Below, piece after piece: positions 13,201 through 28,200 of a stretch of DNA of 64,000 bases (within the stretch, counting starts at the first letter, position 1; each line of letters starts with the position of its first letter). Position numbers and translations under genes: made by a program. Origin of the DNA: Branchiostoma belcheri (Eukaryota; Chordata; Leptocardii; Amphioxiformes; Branchiostomatidae); contig NW_017803963.1 in NCBI RefSeq assembly GCF_001625305.1, positions 57,425 to 121,424 of the forward strand. The letters are read 5' to 3'. A model generated the notes under the pieces. That model had not been told where the DNA came from and made no database searches. It saw nothing but the letters and a program-made list of their open reading frames with translations.

Positions 13201-16200
13201 CCTCAGCTGATGACGATAAGCTTTTGTATGAACGTCCTTGGTTTTTAGTCGTTATTGCGTAAACAGAAAAGTCATATCATCAACAAAAAATAATCTGTTG
13301 CATATTCGCAACACAGACCCGCATCTTTTTTTAAAATTCATGTCAATATGCTACTTTATAGCAACATTTAACCCTACCTAGACCGGGCTTTTTTTGACAT
13401 GGGGGGACCGGGGGGGGGGCTNNNNNNNNNNNNNNNNNNNNCTCTTTTGACCCCCCCCCCTAAGAACTCGCGAACGGTATGTCGTATGACCACCAAATTT
13501 TTAGAGAATAGTGTACTAGTGAAAATCTATCATATCTATAATTTTTTTGTCGTTATGACGTAATATGACGTCATTATGACGTCATTAATGTGTTTTTTTG
13601 GCCAAAACCGTCTAAATAGGTTTTTCCCTGAAAACTAAATGGTATTTAACATAACTGTACCAAAAGTGTTTATGACAGAATATTATGGTGTACTAAGTCT
13701 TATGTTGCCCATAGCAACACCGGTGACGTCATAAAATGACGTCATGCATATTTAAGATATCCGCAATCTTGGATCATCAATCTTGAATTTTCAAAAATAG
13801 TTTTTTTTCATGATAAAGCCTAAAATACATTGTAAACATACTAAAGACCTTCATTTAAACCTTTTTTGAAAAAGAAATGAAAGTATTGATGAAATTTTAA
13901 TGAAAATAACCTGTATATACCTGTTCTAATGATATGGTCCGCCATCTTGAATTTTGGCCAATGACGTCATCAAATTAGCATAAATTATGCATATTTAATG
14001 ATAAAATTTACATAAAATTATATGGGATGTTATTAATATTAGAAACATGAGTAACTTGACATAAAACCCATAAAATTCTATTGTTGAAACAAAAAGTACT
14101 AAATTTAGCAAAAAATGCCTGTCAGAAACCCGTTGCCATGGCAACACAAAAAAATATTATCTTATTCCAATGATAGAGAATTGTTGTCAACAATATTCTA
14201 GGAAAAGTCACCAAGTTTGGCCGTTCTACGGCTAGTCGTTCAGACGTTAGGTGACATCAAAGTTGCCGCGGGCACTTTTAGCCCCCCCGGTCTAGGCAGG
14301 GTTAAAGATAGATATGTAGATTAGAAATAGCAGTTTAGTGTTACCTTGCACGTCAGTTGTCCCAAGACGTGGGTACAGCTCGAGCACAGGTCGTCTTTTC
14401 CGAGGCAAACTAAATGTGTTTTGTAACATTGTTTTAGTGTGGCACTAATTCTTAAAAGGAAATAAAAGAAGAGCAACAATTAATGAAAAGCTCCGTTACA
14501 GCGGCGTGTAATGCTGCTTTCTAATAGTCAATTACGATTTTTCTAACCTGACAGGCATTGAGCCTCCTCCTTTGCACCAGTAAACACGGACCAGGTGTTG
14601 TGAGGACATTGTTTACAGTCCGTCTGTACCGGCTGGTCCTGGTACTCACCAACAGGGCAGTACTCACAGGTGTCCGTAGTCAGGTCATGGAACGTGCCGG
14701 GGGGACAGTCAACTGAAATGCGATTGATCGCGTTCGTTTTTGTGAAACTGTGTCGATTTTTTTATATGATAACTTACAATTATCTTTTTTACGGCATGTT
14801 AGTAGCGTGCATTTGAAAAGAAAATTATTTTAGTTAGGTAAATTACATTATGGATTATTTTAGTAAGGTAAATTGCATTATGGATTTTTCTTAACTCTCC
14901 CAGAATCTCCCAAGAACTTTTAACTAATACCTTCGCCAAGAAGGTTATGTTTTCAGTAGCGTTTGTCTCTTTGTCCGTTTGTCTGTTTGTTTGTTTGTGA
15001 ACAGCATAACTCAAGAAGCTTAATATGGATTGTCATGAAACTTGGTATGTTGGTAGGTCTTGATGAGACCTAGAATTGATTAGATTTTGGGCCCCCTGGC
15101 GGCTTTTGTTGGTACTGCAGCAGAACGTCCGGTTTTGATATCTCGCGATCTTCACATGCTAAGGTCACGAAATTTAGTTGGTAGATAGTTCTTGGGGTAG
15201 GGAAGACGTGATCTGAGTTTAGACCCCCTAGCAGGTTGTTCTGGAACTACAGGAGCGTTTCTTGAAAAATCCCCGAAGGTTGATAACTCAAGAACCGGTT
15301 GACGGATTGTCATGATTTGTGGTATGTAGGTAGCTGAAGTGATGCTTGACATAATCAGATTAAAATTATGCAAATCAGGAGCTAATCTGCATAATTAATG
15401 AGGAAATTCTTTAAATCTGCTTCGTTCGATAATAGGACTATGAAACACTTGTGACATGTAATTGAGAACTAGAAAAACATCTGAGGATATAGACTATGTA
15501 AATAAAGCCCTAATTTGCATAATTAATGGGAAATTGTTATAATTTCATAGTTGTAATTGCTGGGAATTTCATACATACATACCGCATTTGGAAGTTAAGT
15601 GAAGGTGAACATCAATGAAGATAATTTATTCACATTATGACCTCATTTGCAGAATTTATAAGGAAGTGCTAGAATAGCCTATTTTGTTAAGATAAGGCTG
15701 CCATTGGGTGGAGAATATGATCAACTGATGTATTTCATGTAAATGACGCTCTTATTTGCGAAATCAACTATTAAAATTGTATAATTCGTCAACCGCAAGG
15801 GTTAACATCATTTGGCGAAGGTATGAGATCGTGGAACTCTTGTTTAGTCTTCTTTAGTTGTTGGATACAATCTCTAAGGAGACCTGATTTAATGCTCTTG
15901 TGATGTCAGTAATAGATCAACGTATGGTTGGGAATCTTTACCACCCACCCCGTGGTCTCTGGGCAAGATACGATCACGTGTCTGGAGCAAGTGCGTAATC
16001 TATCCTAAAAAGACTTAGTTCACACATTTTATCATTACAAATTTCAGTGAGTTCAACCTTTTATTTGAAGTACACTGTAACTGTAAATAATTTCATCAGG
16101 TCGGAAGATACAAAGGGTATAGAATTTTCTTCTTACACAACCGGTAAGGTTCTCACCTGCTTACGTTTTGATGTCTATCAGACACATTCCTCAGAGCTTC

Positions 16201-19200
16201 TGACTGGAGCTCTGCAACTCGCCGCTATTTATCGCCGAAGAAGGTGGCGCTTTTGCGGCGAGAATGCAATCCCAAACGTGGCTGGAAACACCAGGTAACC
16301 ACAGCAGTAAAGCCAAAAACAACACTGAGGATCTTGCTTGTCTACCCCAAGGGCAAGATGGGGGGCCACGTGAAAACGGATTGCGTATACAAAACCCCAT
16401 GCAAAAGCTGTGATGAAGTGTACATTGGAGAGACTGGAAGGACCTTTGGCAAAAGATTGGAAGAACATGGAAAAGAAGCAGACAACATCGAAGCCATGAG
16501 ATACACACGATCCCAGAAACAACAAGCACAAAAAGAAAAGAAGAAATCGGCAGTTACAGACCATGTTGCCAGAAACAATTGTGTGATAGACTGGGAGGGA
16601 CTGCCAGGGTCATAGATAGGGAGGAAAACAGGAGAATCCGATTGATTAAAGAAGCAGTCTGGATAAGAAAGTCAACTCCAGTGATGAACCGGGACAAGAG
16701 GGGATACAAGCTCAGCCACGTTTGGGATTGCATTCTCGCCGCAAAAGCGCCACCTACTTTGACGATAGATAGCGGTGAGTTGCAGAACTCCAGTCAGAAG
16801 CTCTGAGGAAGGTGTCTGATAGACATCAAAACGTAAGCAGGTGAGAAGCTTACTGGTTGTGTAAGAATAAAATTCTATACCCCATACACTGTAACTTTTT
16901 ACAATAAATATGTCCTTATTTCTATTATGTTTTATAAACTTATAACCTAACCATGCAGATAAAAGTAACAAAAAAGCATTTGTTAAAAGCTATACTCACG
17001 ACAATACGCCTCAAAGCTGTCTTGAAAACTCAGTTGTCCCTGGGTGCAGTTGAGGTCGAACTCCGCAAACCCGATGTCGATTGTGTCGACAGTGGCTTGT
17101 TGTCCGTTAATGGTTAAGTCGAACTGCTGGTTTGCAACTTTGTCTTCGATATCAAAGTAGATGTCGTCAAGGGCATATACGAGGTTATACTGCTCACTTT
17201 GGGTGATGTTTTCTGGTGCCAATGAACTGCTGGCAACTACCTTGAACCTTACTGTAAAGCCATTTGCAGATCTCACACGCTTTGAAACGATGTTTCGCCA
17301 TTTTATTGCAGTGGTTTGTTTTGATGTCTCTCCACATTCCACTTCAATGTCATGAAGATCAATTGTGATCGATCCACCTGGTTGGAAGGACGGCAGCTGA
17401 CTGAAGAGCTGTTGGAAGTTAGAAATGATTTCACTCATGCTGCTGAGACAGTCAGTGCTGTTGAAGTAGTGGGCACTGCCTAGCACGTGGGGGCGTCCTG
17501 GGCGGTATCTACCTGTGGTATTGCAAAATACATAATCAATCATTTCATATCTTCTTTATCAACTCCTTTAGAATCCATTTGAAAATAGAAACACGAAATC
17601 AGTGTCCATCTTAATCCTCTTCCAAAATCTAAATCCCTCCATTAAGAATAACTACCGCCCGATTGCCATCTCAAGCCCCGTGTTCAAGCTGTTTGAATCT
17701 GTCCTTCTTGGTCGTCTGGAGGGGTATTTTTCTACTCCAGCGAACCGTTTCAAGCAGCACCACGGGACGGACATGTGCATTTTTGGCCGGAGGTCATACC
17801 TCACTTTAATAGTCGAGGTTTCCCCCGCCTTTGTCTGTTTCCTGGATGCATCTAAAGCATTTGATCGAGTTAATCACTACGTAATGTTTAACAAATTGCT
17901 TAAGAGAGGGATGCCTGTTTATTTGGTACGAGTTATTGTGTGCTGGTTCAGCAGTCTGTCATTTAAAGTGCTCTGGGAGAAGACCGTGTCGGACAGTTTT
18001 AGTTCCAGTAACGGGGTCCCCCAGGGGAGCTTGTTATCCCCCTTGTTATTTAACATTTATATAGTTGTCCTCAGCGTGATGTTAAAGAACACAAATGTTG
18101 GTTGTTTTATTGGCAGGGTTAATGTTAACCACCTCCTGTACACAGATTATTCTGCCTGATTTGTCGCTCTGCGAAAGCCTTGCATAAGCTAATTGACACT
18201 TCTGTATCTGTATCGGTATAACCGGTATAACCGCCCTTCGGCTTAACACACCAGCTTCGCAGGCACGCGGCGCGGCGGCAGCTAGCTATATCACACCGAA
18301 CGACTTGTTACACTTAATCATTGCACATTTGATTGCAGGAGTTGTTTAAAGCTTTCTTGTGATGATGCCCCGACTGTGCTCGGTGGCAACGAGTTTCAGT
18401 CTACGATAGGTCTGGGGAAATAAGCGTTTTTTAATACCTCAATTCTTGGTTGATAACTCTGATATTTGAAGGCATGACTGTTTATTGTTCTTTTCTGGGC
18501 TGGTATCAGATACTTAGTGGTTGGTACGCCAACCAGTTTATTAGTCATTTTGTATATCATGCACAGTCTGGACATTCTACGTCTGTCTTCCAGCGACCCC
18601 CAAGTAGGTTTCTTTTCATTTCCGTTATACTAGCGCCCCTTTGATAGTTCGTGCACAATCTTACAGCTTGGTTCTGTACCCTTTCCAATTTATCTTTGTC
18701 TTTCTTTATATATGGGTCCCATACTGTCGCGGCATATTCTCGGTTTGGTCTTACAAGCGACGTGTATGCAAGTGATTTAAACCTTGTTGAACATGACCAC
18801 AGATTGTGCCTAATCACTCCTAATGTTTGTTTGGCCTTCGCAGTGATGTTGTTAAAATGCGTACCCCACGAATGTAACATCGAGATACGGGTGGGTTTTA
18901 GTTGTTGCCAAAGCTTGACCAGAGAACAGATAGCTAGTTATATGTGGGGTTCGTTTGTTTGATATATGCATAATATAGCATTTTTAGGGGTTAAACTGCA
19001 TGAGCCATTTGCTTTGCCATTCTTCCAGCGTGTTCAGATCTTTTGTAAGGGGTGTGATTCATTCTGTGTAGACAGATTTACATACAACAGACAGTCATCG
19101 GCAAATAATCTCACTTTTGAATCAAGCTGATCTGGTAGGTCATTAATATACAAGAGGAATAGCAATGTTCCCAGAACAGTTCATTGCGGAACTAATGACG

Positions 19201-22200
19201 CTACTCAGAAGCCATCCTTTCAACCACTACTGTTTGCTTCCTGTTGGTTAGAAAAGCTTTTAACCAGTTTAGTGTTGTTCCTTAGATTCCTTCATAGTGC
19301 AGTTTTAAGATGAGCCTACCATGGGGACCTTTATCGAACGCTTTTGTGAAGTCGCGTATCGCTAAATCTACTTGCTTTTTACTGTTCAGTGCACCAGCTA
19401 TGTCATGAATTGTTAGTATGAGCTGTGCCTCTGTGGATCGCTTAGCGGTGCACACACCAGTTCTTCCGCGACAGGGGTCCAATGTAGTGGAAAAAAAGTG
19501 ACAAAGGGGTTCCGATGGTTCATGTTTGAGTTTACATTTCTCATAATCTGCTGCAGAATGGTATTAACTACTAACATGGGTGAAAAGTGTAAGGTAAGAA
19601 GTGGTGTGTTCTGGGTGAAAATTGATTTCGGGTCCGAGGCTCACTTCCGGGTGTCCTTCCGCCTCGAGCGCGGTGCTTCGGTTTGACCTAGATATGCCTT
19701 GTATGCGTTCTGGGAGTGCTGTCGCTAGGCCTCGCGCGACGGGCTATTGTGATAATCTCAGTGTTAGGATTTTCCTAATAATACACAAGGGTTTTCTCTT
19801 TCCCACCATATAAGCCATATTGGTGGCTAAATTCTGGGTGATGGGTCTAATTCCACGTGAAAATTGCCAATTTTTGACAAAAATTCTTTCTCCCCCTAAC
19901 ATTTACTAAAATGTGAGAGGTGAAAGAAATTGAAAGTCTATTGTTCTCGTAGCTAGAGGGATATCCTTCATTTGCAAACACAGTGTTTTGGCTTAAGAAA
20001 TATTTCTTGAAAGAGACGGTCGCTAGAGTTGAGGGTATGCAAAATCGAATTGAGACCCAAAATAAACTGGGGTGTGCCCCTTAACTCTAAACCCATGCTG
20101 GTAGTCCGTCAATATGTTGTGACTTTCTAAATGCTTCATCACTTGGCTATGAATGATGTGTTCAAGCAGTTTACAGGACACACAGGTCAGTGAAACAGGT
20201 CTGTAGTTGCTGTGTACGGCTTTATCTCACTTTTTGAAAATGGCGGAAATGTTTGCATCCCTCCAGTCTTTAGGTATCTCTCCGGTGTTCAACGAGTGTT
20301 GAAAAATATTGATTAACACAGGTATGATTTTAATAGCTGTCATTTTGAGGAGCCAAGGTGGTATTTGGTCTGGACCGCATGCTTTGGATGGGTTGAGACC
20401 TTGAAGCATTTTTCCACGCCACCAATAGAAATGTCTATGTCTTCCATGGGAGGGGTACATGGCTGACCCAGAGATGGCATATCTGTTGTGTCTTCTTTGG
20501 TGAAAACGCTTTTGAACTGTGAGCTGAGTGCTTCTGCTTTGTTCCCATTGTCACTGATAACGGTATTACCCACATTTAGGGGTGCCACCCCGATAAGGTC
20601 TCTCCTAAGTCCTTTTATGGACGACCAGAATGTTTTGGGTTTGTCAACTATAGCTTCTCCCAGTATGTCTGCCACATATTTCAAGTGTGCTTGTGAGGCA
20701 TTTGGAGTAGAGAATTATGTTCTTTTTTGTAATAAGAAAACCAACTGTATGTATTTTCCATGCCCAGGATTACTCCTATGTAGCGAACCCCCCTCTGTTA
20801 CACTGTATGGCACCTCTCTGGATTACGTTCCTTCTGTTACGTACTTAGGCGTACAGATAACCTACAATTTGTCCGACGATACTTCTATTCGCAATGCAAC
20901 AAGACAACTCTACACCTAAGCTAACTCTCTATGCCGAAAATTTAGTAACTGTACAACAGAGGTTAAACGTATACTATTTATGCCCCACTGTTTTTCGACG
21001 TATTGCTCGCAGTTGTGGATCAGACTCAGTGTTGGTGTGTTCCAGCGTTTTAAGACAGTTTCACATGACGCTCTTAAAATGCTGATGAATCAGCCTAGGT
21101 GGTGTAGTAACAGTTTGCTTACTTATGCCTCGATAACTTCGACGCCAGGTGGCGAAAACTGTCATACCCATTTGTTAAGCGCCTTCTCGCATCTAGAAAT
21201 AGTATCGTGCACACGCTTTGTCACTCGAACGTGTTTACAAAGAGCCTCTACTGGCTGCACTTTTAGACATCTGTATGTGATTTGTGTATTTATGGGTTCA
21301 CCACACCACGAAGTGGTGGTGAACCCATATTGCTTTTTCTGATGTTTCTTCTCCTTCTCCTCCTCCTTCTCCTCCTCCTGCCATATCTTTAAATGGATTC
21401 AGCTTCTTCATTTTAGGGCCTAAGGTCCTGAAATTTGGTATGGGGGTACAGTGGGCAAATACCCCTAGGCGTTTTTTAAATTTTTGTGAAACAGGCTTTT
21501 AGAATGGTTTTATTTGAGTTTTTTGGCTGTGTTATAGCAAATGTATTACTGTGTTAGTGTGCCGTGTTTACCATGAGTCATCACAATGGAATGCAGGGCA
21601 TCAACCAATAGGCATGCAGCTTTCCTCTATACTTCTTGCTGATTGGCTGTTGGGATTTAACTTGATTAACACCGGGTGATCATTGTTTTCCCTTGTGTTT
21701 CTCATTCTTTCCCTGCCATGTGGTAAAATGTGGTGAACCCATCGCTGTATTTGCTCCAAAGCAAATATTGGCCTTTCTAGTTGTACTTGTTTTTGTATCG
21801 TCCCAGATTGTATATGGGCCTCTGGCCTGAAGCAAAGAATAAATAAAATAACATTTTAGATATCTTAAATTAGACACAATGCACAATTGTAGAAATATTT
21901 ACTTAGAACCTAAATTTCAGTAGTGATCCAACGAAATCCATACCTGTACAGTCTGGCCAAGGACTATTCTGACCCACCACAATTTCAGAGTCAGCAAACC
22001 AACCCCCATCAGACCGGCACGTGTAGACCTGGGCAGGTTCTATGGCGAAGTCTTTGTCGTTCCGACAGTAGACAGTACAGAACATGGCTCCTGTCGTGTC
22101 ATCTGTTACTGAACAGGCCTTAGCTCCGTTCAGGGGAGGGTCGTAATCTTCACTACAGGGTTCTGGGTAGACAAGGATGAGGGGAATTAACTATGAATTT

Positions 22201-25200
22201 AATGCATCCCGCAAAGTTACGTATCATAGAAAACCATTGTAGCTGTTTTTAGTAATCGAGATATTTTTGTGGTTTTTAAAGATTGCCATAGTTGCCGCGC
22301 AATTTTTATTTCTAACGATTATATGTCACTTTCACTTAAATGATTATACGTTGGAACGGAAATCAAGATGCTCTTATTTTAAGCAATATATAGGACACTT
22401 GCAAATTTATTATATATAGCTAGAACTTTCTCTCAAGGTTTAGTTGCTTGCCCTAGCATAAAGTCTAAAAGATATGTCTTTATTTATTCCTAAAAAAAGA
22501 CAAATCTTTTTATAACCTGCAGCATCTATCTGTAAATCGAAAAGGGATTCTGTGTGACAGCCCGAATGCAAGGGTCATTTTGTTACATGGCATTTAATAT
22601 TGAAACAGTTTTTACTACTCACCCGTCTGGCATCTCTCTCCCTTGAATCCAGGTACGCAGACACACGAGAATGCGTTATTCCCATCAACACATGTGCCAG
22701 CGTTATGACAGGCTCCGGGGACACAGTCGTCAGTATCTATCGTTTCACGTAGAATATTTATATTGTGATTTTCTTTTATGTATATAAGTTAAAAATAACT
22801 GATTTCCACGACCTTAAATGATGTTCAGGTTCTAGATCTACCAAACACGCATTAAATAAAGGTCATTGAGCTACTATTGGGAAAATATAATAAACCTACC
22901 CGAACACGTTTTCCCATCGTCATTGAGAGAAAACCCGTCGTCACATCCACATGAGAATCCACCATGGATGTTTAGACATATTTGTTGACAATCATGGAGG
23001 TTTTGGTCACATTCGTTTGCATCTAAGGACAAAAGAAAATAATGTCAGAACGGGAAAAGGTCATAGTGTGTGATTAAGTGTGCGCAACATGATGCGCGCT
23101 TCTGTACAAACTATCTGTTCATGTTTATGTTTATGTTTAGTACTATTGTAAGCTCACACCATTATAACGCTGGAGTGTACTGTCCTTGCTACATACACTA
23201 TGACTCACTCGTTAACGTTTGGCATCTATCTTCCTTGAATCCAAGTAGGCACACGTGTGCCACCGTCATCCAGGTAGGCACATATGTACCACCGTTCAAT
23301 GGTCAATATTTACATGCCAATAGCCGGAATTCAGGTCGAGGGTGGTGAAGACGGCCGAGCCGGTCAACGCATTCCAACGGGAAACGGACACCGCCATGAC
23401 GGAACGGGACGGGATGGTTGTGATGCGGCAGACAGATTCACGACATAGCCGGGAGATGAGGGCAGTTGACTGGGCACTGTTGTGTCCCTTATTGTGAGGC
23501 TGGCCTGGCTTGCTTTTTCATAAGGCTCAAACACTGTATTGTGTAAGGGTTGCCCAGATCCTTTAAACGAATTTCTTGAAAATTTCAAAGTTATTCTAGA
23601 ATAGCGGATTAATTGGTCTTTTAGGCCCATATTTTGCTTTGTTTTTTTTCACCCAAAAGCAAATTACGCCCTCTTTCCTAAAAGTTCATATGGGACTCAA
23701 ATTCAAGTGAAAATTTATTAATGCTTTAAGGAGTCCTATGATATCTAAAAGAATAAATAACTTCTCATCGATTGAACAGGATATCACGTCATCAAATAGC
23801 AGCATTGATGAAGAAATCAACGATTTCCAGAAAATTTTAGAAATGGCGGGAAAGATATCATTAAAAGTAAAATGTAAAAGGATACCCAAAGGACCAAAAC
23901 AGAACAAAAAATGGTTTGACAAAACATGTAATGAGGCCCGGAAAGAACTACGAAATCTTAGGTATCTTCTTCTGCATAACCCCAAAAATCTTTCCCTGAG
24001 AGGTAGTTATTTTAAGAAAAAGAAAGAATTCGACAAGCTCATCCGAAAAAGCAAGCGAGATTACGAAAATAACTAATGCGTCTTCAGAACCTTCAAGAAA
24101 ACAATCCCACCGCCTTTTGGAACTTATTTAAAGAACTAAAAAATACCGACTCGGTACCCAAAGAAGATCTACGACCAGACACTTGGGTTCAGCATTTCAA
24201 AAACCTCCACAACAAAACCAGACTAAAACAGAAAAACTTTGACCTTAACTTTAAAAAAGAAATTCTACGCAAACTCCAAGTACTTCAGACATTTAAGTCA
24301 ACCCCAGGGCCTCTAGATAACCCAATTACGAGCTCTGAAATCAATGATGCAATACACACCCTTAAAAACAAAAAAGCCAGCGGAGAGGATATGGTCATGA
24401 ATGAGATGCTTAAAGCAGGAAAACGAATCTTATTAACCCCTCTATTCAGATTGTTCAACAATACATTTTCGAATGGAATTTTCCCAAAAACGTGGTCCAG
24501 AAGTTATATTGTCCCCATTTATAAAGCAGGGCGAAAAGATGACCCAAATAATTATCGTGGAATCGCCATTTCCAGCTGCTCAGGAAATCTTTTCTCCTCA
24601 ATACTTACCAAAAAACTGTCAACCTTCCTTGAACAGAATGAAATTATAAACCCAAACCAAACAGGATTCAGAAAAAAACTAAAGGACATCAAATAACATC
24701 TTCATATTGAATTCTCTTATATCTAAACACACACAGTCTGGAAAACGCTTATTCGCTTGTTTTGTCGACCTATCAAAAGCCTTTGATTCCATTTGGCATG
24801 AGAGACTGCTATACAAATTTCTCTCAAACGGCATTTCAGGCAAACTCTTCGACATAATCAAAAACTTATACAACCATTTCGAAGCCAGTGTTAAAACTAG
24901 GAATGGCCTGATCGAAACATTTCCTGTTGAAATCGGTGTTCGGCAAGGGTGTGTTTTAAGCCCCACCTTATTCAACCTGTACATTAGTGATCTCATAGAC
25001 AAACTCAATTCAGAAAACCTAGACGCCCCCCTATTACAATCTTCAAAAATAAATAGCCTATTTTATGCCGACGATACTCGGAAAGTAAGCAGGGAGTACA
25101 GAATACAATTAACACTCTCGGCCGAGATTGTCAAGAATGGAAATTATCTATCAACGTAGCAAAAACCAAAGTTATAGTGTTTAACAAAAAAGGCCTTTTA

Positions 25201-28200
25201 TTGTCTAACATTTCTTTCTCATTATATGATAAAGAGATAGAGATAGTTCCGTCATATTGTTACCTAGGGGTTATGTTTACTGCAGGATGTACATTTAGCG
25301 CTGCCATGAAAAATTTACAAGAGAGAGCCTCAAGAGCAATGTTCAGCATCATAAGTACTCTTGGAGAAACTAGATCTTTCGTATCACTTCATTGTAAACT
25401 GTTTGACACATGTATTGTTCCGATATTATTGTATGCATCTGAAACCTGGTGCAGTAGCAATATGAATGACAAATCTGCAATAGAAACTGTGCAACTGAAA
25501 TTCTGTAAATACATTCTCGGGGTTCGGAGGAACGCCAGTAACTTCGCATGTAGAGCGGAACTGGAACGTTTCCCTTTACTGATAGAGGCTCAATGCAGAA
25601 TGTACAGTTACTATTTCAGATTAGCCAACGAAGTACATACTAGTAGTCTTCAAAATGAAGCCTATATGGTACAACAAGAGCTAGATCGCCGAAAAACACC
25701 CTGCTGGTTAAAGAAAAATATCTAATGTAAGGAAACTGCTAGAGGAGTCCGGCTTTGCCTACCTGTAAATTAATGGTCACTTAAAGGACAAATCCAATAC
25801 TTTCAGTTTTGGGGCCTTTCCACCCGAAATCCTATTATGTAAATGGTGATTTATTGGTTTCTGCCAACCCCGCACATATTTGCGGTTATATCTGACCCGC
25901 TCGATGTTCCCCGGCTAGCGCCCGATTGTCCGCTAGGCGGCGCAGCGACTGTAGATTTGACGTCACCGTTTTCATTCTGCTACCAGCGAAAACAATCATG
26001 GCAGGCGCATCTGGACTGGACTGCATCGACTGTGAAACCCTTCCGTTTTGAGCCACAGACAGACAGTAGTGGTGACTCTGACCCCGAACCAGGCGATGAG
26101 AACGTTTGGGAAGGAGGTGACGTGGAGACAGAGGGTTGGAGGTTGGGGAACCGGGACTGGTGCCGCTGTGGAAACTGCCTGGAATTGCTCTCTGTATGGG
26201 AGTGTTTGTTGCCACGACCTGCCAGACACTGTTCAAAAAGAGCGTCGGTCCAGACCACCCATGCATTAGAAACCACCCTGACTTCGATGTGATTCTCCAC
26301 CCGGCAAACCTCCGAACTTTGCTGATTTTTCGTTGGGATCTGATCCGGCAGGGCGTGCAGGAGCCGGTCTCTAACAGGTCGGTACCGCGGTTTGTTTACG
26401 TTGTAATTCACTCAACCCTTTGAAAAATTTATTTACATCGATCGCCCAACCTCCAACCCTCTGTCTCCACGTCACCTCCTTCCCAAACGTTCTCATCGCC
26501 TGGTTCGGGGTCAGAGTCACCACTACTGTCTGTCTGTGGCTCAAAACGGAAGGGTTTCACAGCCGATGCAGTCCAGTCCAGATGCGCCTGCCATGATTGT
26601 TTTCGCTGGTAGCAGAATGAAAACGGTGACGCCAAATCTACAGTCGCTGCGCCGCCTAGCGGACAATCGGGCGCTAGCCGGGGAACATCGAGCGGGTCAG
26701 ATATAACCGCAAGTATGTGCGGGGTTGGCAGAAACCAATAAATCACCATTTACATAATAGGATTTTGGGTGGAAAGGCCCCAAAATTGAAAGTATTGGAT
26801 TTGTCCTTTAAACTCGCCGTTTCATCTAAATGAACTAAAACAAAGACTGAAAGATAACTTTATACAAAACTTCAACTCAGAACTACAAGTAAAAGAAAGA
26901 AGAGAAAACCAAGGCAACAAACTAAGGACATACAAAACATTCAAAGAGATTTATGAAAGAGAAACATATTTAAACAGTGCAAACTTCGAACATCGCAGAG
27001 CCATGTGTAAACTTCGCATAAGTGACCACCCCTTACGTATAGAATCCGGCAGGCATAGCCGTACCCCTCTGAAAGATAGAACGTGCGAATTCTGTAATCA
27101 TTTATATGTTGAAAACGAGATACACTTTCTACTTGACTGTACATTATATAAAGATGAACGCCAAGAGCTATTCGATACTTTACAATTAGACAAGATATGT
27201 AAGAACATGCCAAAGCAGGACATGTTTAAACACCTGATGTCATACAAGAACGAATGTACAGTAGACAAACTATGTAATTATGTTTCAAAATGTTTCAAAG
27301 AAAGAGAAAAAAGGGCAACTAACAGTTGATGATAGGTAGTTTTTAGTATTATTGTAATGTATAGATTTCCTAGCACTTTGCATTAGAATATAGCGTACCA
27401 GTATGAAATACACATGTTTTACATGCTGGATATCCTCTTTTGCATTTAGCCCATCTGGGCAAGAACATGCCATAAAGATTTATATTATATCATATCATTA
27501 AAGCACTTGCTCGTAATCGTGCCTTAAACTATGCCAAATTTCATGTTTTTCACATGTCTAAAGCGACAGTCACAACCCGCCGTACGTGCTTCTGCATGCT
27601 GTCTACGTGCAAAAACGTGGGCAAACGTAGGGCATCCGTGCGTGGTGAGTACCACCTCCGTACGGAATCCTACGGATTTGGGAGCACGCAGACACGCCGT
27701 AGAACTTGAAGTGCATGTAAAACTTTTTCTACGTGCGGTCTGCGGATTTCACCACCCGTGCGTGCGAGTACGAGCGAAGCGCGGTGCGGTGCGGAAGAAG
27801 CACGTATGAGTACGGCTTCCTTACGGTAAAGTTGCAATCGCACAGAGATCGTACGTTGTAAGCACGTACAACTCACCACTTGCGCAACGAACGATGCACG
27901 CAACCGCTCACGGCCAGACGTGGCGTGCAGACCACACTCTTACACCTTGCGCAACCGTGCGATTGACGTGCAAGTGACGTGCGTCGATGCCACTCCTTCC
28001 CTACGTTTTCAGAAAAAACGTAGCAGACGTAGCCTCCCAGAAAACGTACGGACAAAAAGCACGTACGGCGGGTTGTGACCGTCGCTTAAATCAGGAAAAA
28101 TGGCCCCGAAACTTGTTTGGCCTGTTACCATGGCAACGATCGGTGTTGACCGGAAAGAAAGCTATTTTGAGGGGTTGTGGGCCAAGTACTATCACTGTGC

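Larger units (their letters stand above)
23690..27480 (+). mobile_element. Near-full-length LINE, broken and interrupted by a foldback
   Basis: Contains 5' ORF2 sequence (from 23738), a reverse transcriptase (24076-25725) and a C-terminal zinc motif region (27003-27329). A 1031-base TTAA-flanked element (25781-26811) splits it. The 3' end shows TATATCATATCATT short repeats at about 27480. The endonuclease part is not recognised upstream. Confidence 0.85.

Noticed and set aside
16191-16578. Three long minus-strand frames
   Set aside because: They are antisense to the Penelope GIY-YIG frame and show no domain of their own.
25843-26749. Mirror-image frames on both strands (same peptide twice)
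   Set aside because: They are the two arms of one foldback, not two genes.
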